A stretch of DNA of 7,662 nt from an uncultured Oscillospiraceae bacterium. Lineage in GTDB: Bacteria > Bacillota > Clostridia > Oscillospirales > Oscillospiraceae. The notes beneath the pieces are model-generated. The model was not told the origin of the DNA. It searched no databases and saw only the letters and a program-made list of their open reading frames with translations. Positions 6,234 through 7,662 of this stretch are shown here, piece after piece. A program made the translations under genes and the position numbers. How positions within the stretch are numbered: position 1 is the stretch's first letter; every line of letters starts with the position of its first letter. The stretch lies in the NCBI GenBank assembly GCA_910587785.1, contig CAJUOA010000132.1, positions 1 through 7,662 of the forward strand, written 5' to 3'.

Positions 6234-7041
6234 ACTTGGCTCCTTTCTCCAGCTCCGCTGGGGTGAGACGGTACATGGCGTCGATAATGAAGTTCCGATA
6301 GGAAGAATTGCCGTCCAGCTCGGTCATCCGCCGGTGGGCAGTCTCTCCGCACAGACCCATGGCGCACACGGCGGCAGCAGCAGCCTCCAGGGGCTGGTCC
6401 GGGTTGGCGGTAACAAAGGCCGCAGTCAGTGCGGAGAGCTGACAGCCGGTGCCAGTGATGGAGGCCATCTCCGGACGGCCGTTGCGGATGCAGAAGGCCC
6501 GCTCCCCGTCCGTTACAATGTCAATGGCCCCAGTGACGGCAACGACCGCTCCGATCCGCCGGGCAAAGTCTTTGGCGAAAGCCACAGCCCCGTCCAGGTT
6601 CTCCTCCGTCACCTTGTCCGCCACATCGGCGTCCACCCCCTTGGTGGTGCCGCTGCCCAGGGCCAGGGTTTTGATTTCGGAAATATTGCCCCGAATCACC
6701 GCAAACTTCACCTCATTCAGCAGCCGAAGGGCGGTATCCGTCCGCAGGGTGGAGGCCCCCGCCCCCACCGGGTCCAGCACCACAGGATGGCCCAGCTCAT
6801 TGGACCGCTTCCCGGCGGCGAGCATGGCCGGGATGGTGCGCTGGTTCAGGGTTCCAATGTTGATGTTCAGTCCACCGCAGATGGCGGTGATCTCCACGGC
6901 ATCCTCCGGATCATCTGCCATAATGGGCGAGCCGCCGCAGGCCAACAACATATTGGCGCAGTCGTTCACGGTAACATAGTTGGTGATGTTGTGGACCAGC
7001 GGGGATTTCTGGCGGACATTCTCAAAAATCGGTTCAAACAT
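6220..7041 (-). CDS. thiM: Hydroxyethylthiazole kinase
   Basis: ThiM phosphorylates salvaged 4-methyl-5-(2-hydroxyethyl)thiazole (HET) with ATP, giving the thiazole substrate of ThiE. The 273-residue ribokinase-like protein shows SPLVHNITNYVT (13-24), GGSPIM (36-41), LDPVGAGAST (89-98), VIRGNISEI (115-123), VAVTGAIDIV (167-176) and the catalytic-loop ITGTGCQLSA (195-204) with Cys200. It is the first gene of the operon and begins with ATG 9 nt after an AAAGGAG site. An untranslated leader of about 380 nt with a TPP riboswitch precedes it. Its presence shows that the thiazole half can be salvaged; no de novo thiazole genes are in the window. Confidence 0.97.
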   Translation of the reverse strand: MFEPIFENVRQKSPLVHNITNYVTVNDCANMLLACGGSPIMADDPEDAVEITAICGGLNINIGTLNQRTIPAMLAAGKRSNELGHPVVLDPVGAGASTLRTDTALRLLNEVKFAVIRGNISEIKTLALGSGTTKGVDADVADKVTEENLDGAVAFAKDFARRIGAVVAVTGAIDIVTDGERAFCIRNGRPEMASITGTGCQLSALTAAFVTANPDQPLEAAAAAVCAMGLCGETAHRRMTELDGNSSYRNFIIDAMYRLTPAELEKGAKYEVR

Positions 7042-7275
7042 GGTTTTTTACTCCTTTGAACTGAGAGAAAACGGCCCTGCATGGCGGCGCTTTCCCTGTT
7101 GATTGCAGACAGGTACGGCCTGTCTGTTTGGAAAAGTTCGGTCGAGGCTTGCTGGCCTCCTCTCACGCCGGAACACGGCTTCCCATCGCTGTCATACAAG
7201 GCCCAGGGCGCTCCCCCTCAACCCGCCGCAGGCACTGCGGTTCCCGGTATCACATCCTTTTCTTTGATAAGCAAC
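7042..7275 (-). other. Structured leader between the riboswitch terminator and thiM
   Basis: About 234 nt of transcribed leader remain after the riboswitch terminator, far more than translation of thiM needs. On the minus strand there are local hairpins CCGCAG-TGC-CTGCGG (plus 7226-7240), GAGGC-CAGCAA-GCCTC (7144-7159) and CAGACAGG-CCGTA-CCTGTCTG (7106-7126). A longer pairing of CCGGGAAC (7240-7247) with GTTCCGG (7168-7174) has one bulged G. Parts of the sequence echo the TPP aptamer upstream. Short open frames exist on both strands, but none has a credible ribosome binding site. The thiM ribosome binding site lies at its downstream end. I do not recognise a known motif. Confidence 0.5.
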
Positions 7276-7310
7276 AAAAAACAGGGGGCATCTGAATACG
7301 ATGCCCCCTG
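7276..7310 (-). terminator. Intrinsic terminator of the TPP riboswitch
   Basis: On the minus strand an 11-bp perfect stem, CAGGGGGCATC (7300-7310) with GATGCCCCCTG (7282-7292), closes a 7-nt loop. It is followed at once by TTTTTT (7276-7281) and GTTG. It starts about 5 nt after the riboswitch, so it is the expression platform for premature termination. Its 5' arm GGGGGCAT could instead pair, with one mismatch, to ATGCCGCC inside the aptamer (7341-7348). That offers an antiterminator when TPP is absent. Confidence 0.92.
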
Positions 7311-7315
7311 AAAAA

Positions 7316-7418
7316 GTAGAGTTTCCCTACGACTTCCTCCGGCGGCATTATCCGCATCAGGTTCAAGGGTCGAAGGTCTACCTTCCTCTCAGCCTGTCAC
7401 ACAAGCTCCCCTGCTATG
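7316..7418 (-). promoter_or_regulatory. TPP riboswitch (THI element)
   Basis: The minus strand carries the conserved TPP aptamer in order: GGGGAGC (7405-7411), GGCTGAGAGG with the pyrimidine-sensing CTGAGA (7387-7392), a variable hairpin AAGG/CCTT, GAACCTGAT with ACCTGA (7357-7362), the pyrophosphate-helix motif GGATAATGCC (7344-7353), and the closing GTAGGGAA (7323-7330). The outer helix ends near 7316 and 7418. It senses thiamine diphosphate, the end product of the operon it precedes, and with the terminator just downstream forms an OFF switch. The core is intact. Confidence 0.96.
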
Positions 7419-7429
7419 TTGTCGTTCCC

Positions 7430-7458
7430 ATTCTAATGCAATTTATTTCCTGTGTCAA
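7430..7458 (-). promoter_or_regulatory. Sigma-A promoter of the thi operon
   Basis: On the minus strand a perfect -35 TTGACA (7453-7458) is followed by a 17-bp spacer and a -10 TAGAAT (7430-7435), five of six matches to TATAAT. Transcription would start near 7422-7424, just upstream of the TPP aptamer. Spacing and position make this the operon promoter. Confidence 0.9.
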
Positions 7459-7613
7459 TCTTATTCTTAGTGAATCGCAGTCAGATTTTAATAACCATCC
7501 ATCAACAATGCCCCCATCATGGATATCACCCTGTGCTGAAATATGCAGCGTTACAGCTTATCCGCATTTTCATAGATCGCCTTTTTATCCCTATTAGACA
7601 GCAGTCTTTCACT

Positions 7614-7662
7614 AGACCTCTTGCGAAATTAAGCTAAGCGGTCAAAGTTGCAGATGCCAGCA
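7614..7662 (-). mobile_element. Possible end of an insertion sequence with transposase C-terminus
   Basis: On the minus strand the window opens in a frame ending AGICNFDRLA and a TAA (7629-7631). About 15 bp later comes a sequence which on plus reads AGACCTCTTGCGAAATTAAG from 7614. A short hydrophobic tail ending near a terminal AGACCT-type sequence is what an IS5-like element end looks like. The other end and the body of the element are outside the window, so this is tentative. From 7551 to 7628 the next frame is open for 25 codons ending YENADKL but has no start signal. I see nothing else firm in 7459-7613. Confidence 0.25.

Noticed and set aside
6334..7059. Long plus-strand open frame of 241 codons opposite thiM
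   Set aside because: It lies entirely antisense to thiM, whose motifs are intact, and its composition is low-complexity with no family motif; it is a shadow frame in GC-rich DNA.
6966..7199. Minus-strand 77-codon leader frame overlapping thiM
   Set aside because: TTG start without a ribosome binding site, and the second part is simply thiM read in another frame.
7081..7311. Plus-strand 76-codon open frame through the thiM leader
   Set aside because: No ribosome binding site; it runs through the terminator hairpin of the riboswitch and looks like translated RNA structure. It could be reconsidered if homologs proved to evolve as protein.
1..7662. CRISPR arrays, tRNA or rRNA genes
   Set aside because: No regularly spaced repeats and no tRNA- or rRNA-like conserved stretches were seen on either strand.

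Overview
The window looks like a chromosomal segment of a Firmicutes bacterium, probably a moderately GC-rich gut-type Clostridia (Oscillospiraceae or Lachnospiraceae-like). The reasons are strong AGGAGG-type ribosome binding sites, TTG and GTG starts, a consensus sigma-A promoter, a TPP riboswitch with an intrinsic terminator, and a ThiN-type (not ThiL-type) thiamine pathway. The species cannot be named from this sequence. Every convincing gene lies on the minus strand.

Right to left: the far right edge (about 7614-7662) may be the end of an insertion sequence. A near-perfect sigma-A promoter (7430-7458) then drives a leader with a TPP riboswitch (about 7316-7418) and a textbook terminator (7276-7310). 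After the terminator comes an unusual structured leader of about 234 nt. A tight operon follows: thiM, thiE, a HAD phosphatase gene, thiD, tenA and thiN. Most junctions are ATGA or short overlaps.

The operon is a salvage and assembly line for thiamine diphosphate. TenA and ThiD supply the pyrimidine half, ThiM phosphorylates the thiazole alcohol, and ThiE joins them to thiamine monophosphate (TMP). ThiN pyrophosphorylates free thiamine, so a TMP phosphatase is needed between ThiE and ThiN. The HAD gene in the operon is the natural candidate. The riboswitch would shut the whole set off when TPP is plentiful.

Downstream of thiN is a decayed, more AT-rich stretch (about 1914-2805). It holds a truncated GNAT acetyltransferase start, two diverged copies of the same 25-residue protein C-terminus, and a 13-bp GC-rich hairpin. 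The left end carries an OmpR-family response regulator (TTG start) and its membrane histidine kinase (GTG start), which runs off the window before its ATP-binding domain is complete.

The points most worth a second look are the leader between the riboswitch terminator and thiM, which echoes parts of the TPP aptamer; the HAD enzyme as the missing TMP phosphatase; and the duplicated C-terminal tails in the scar region.
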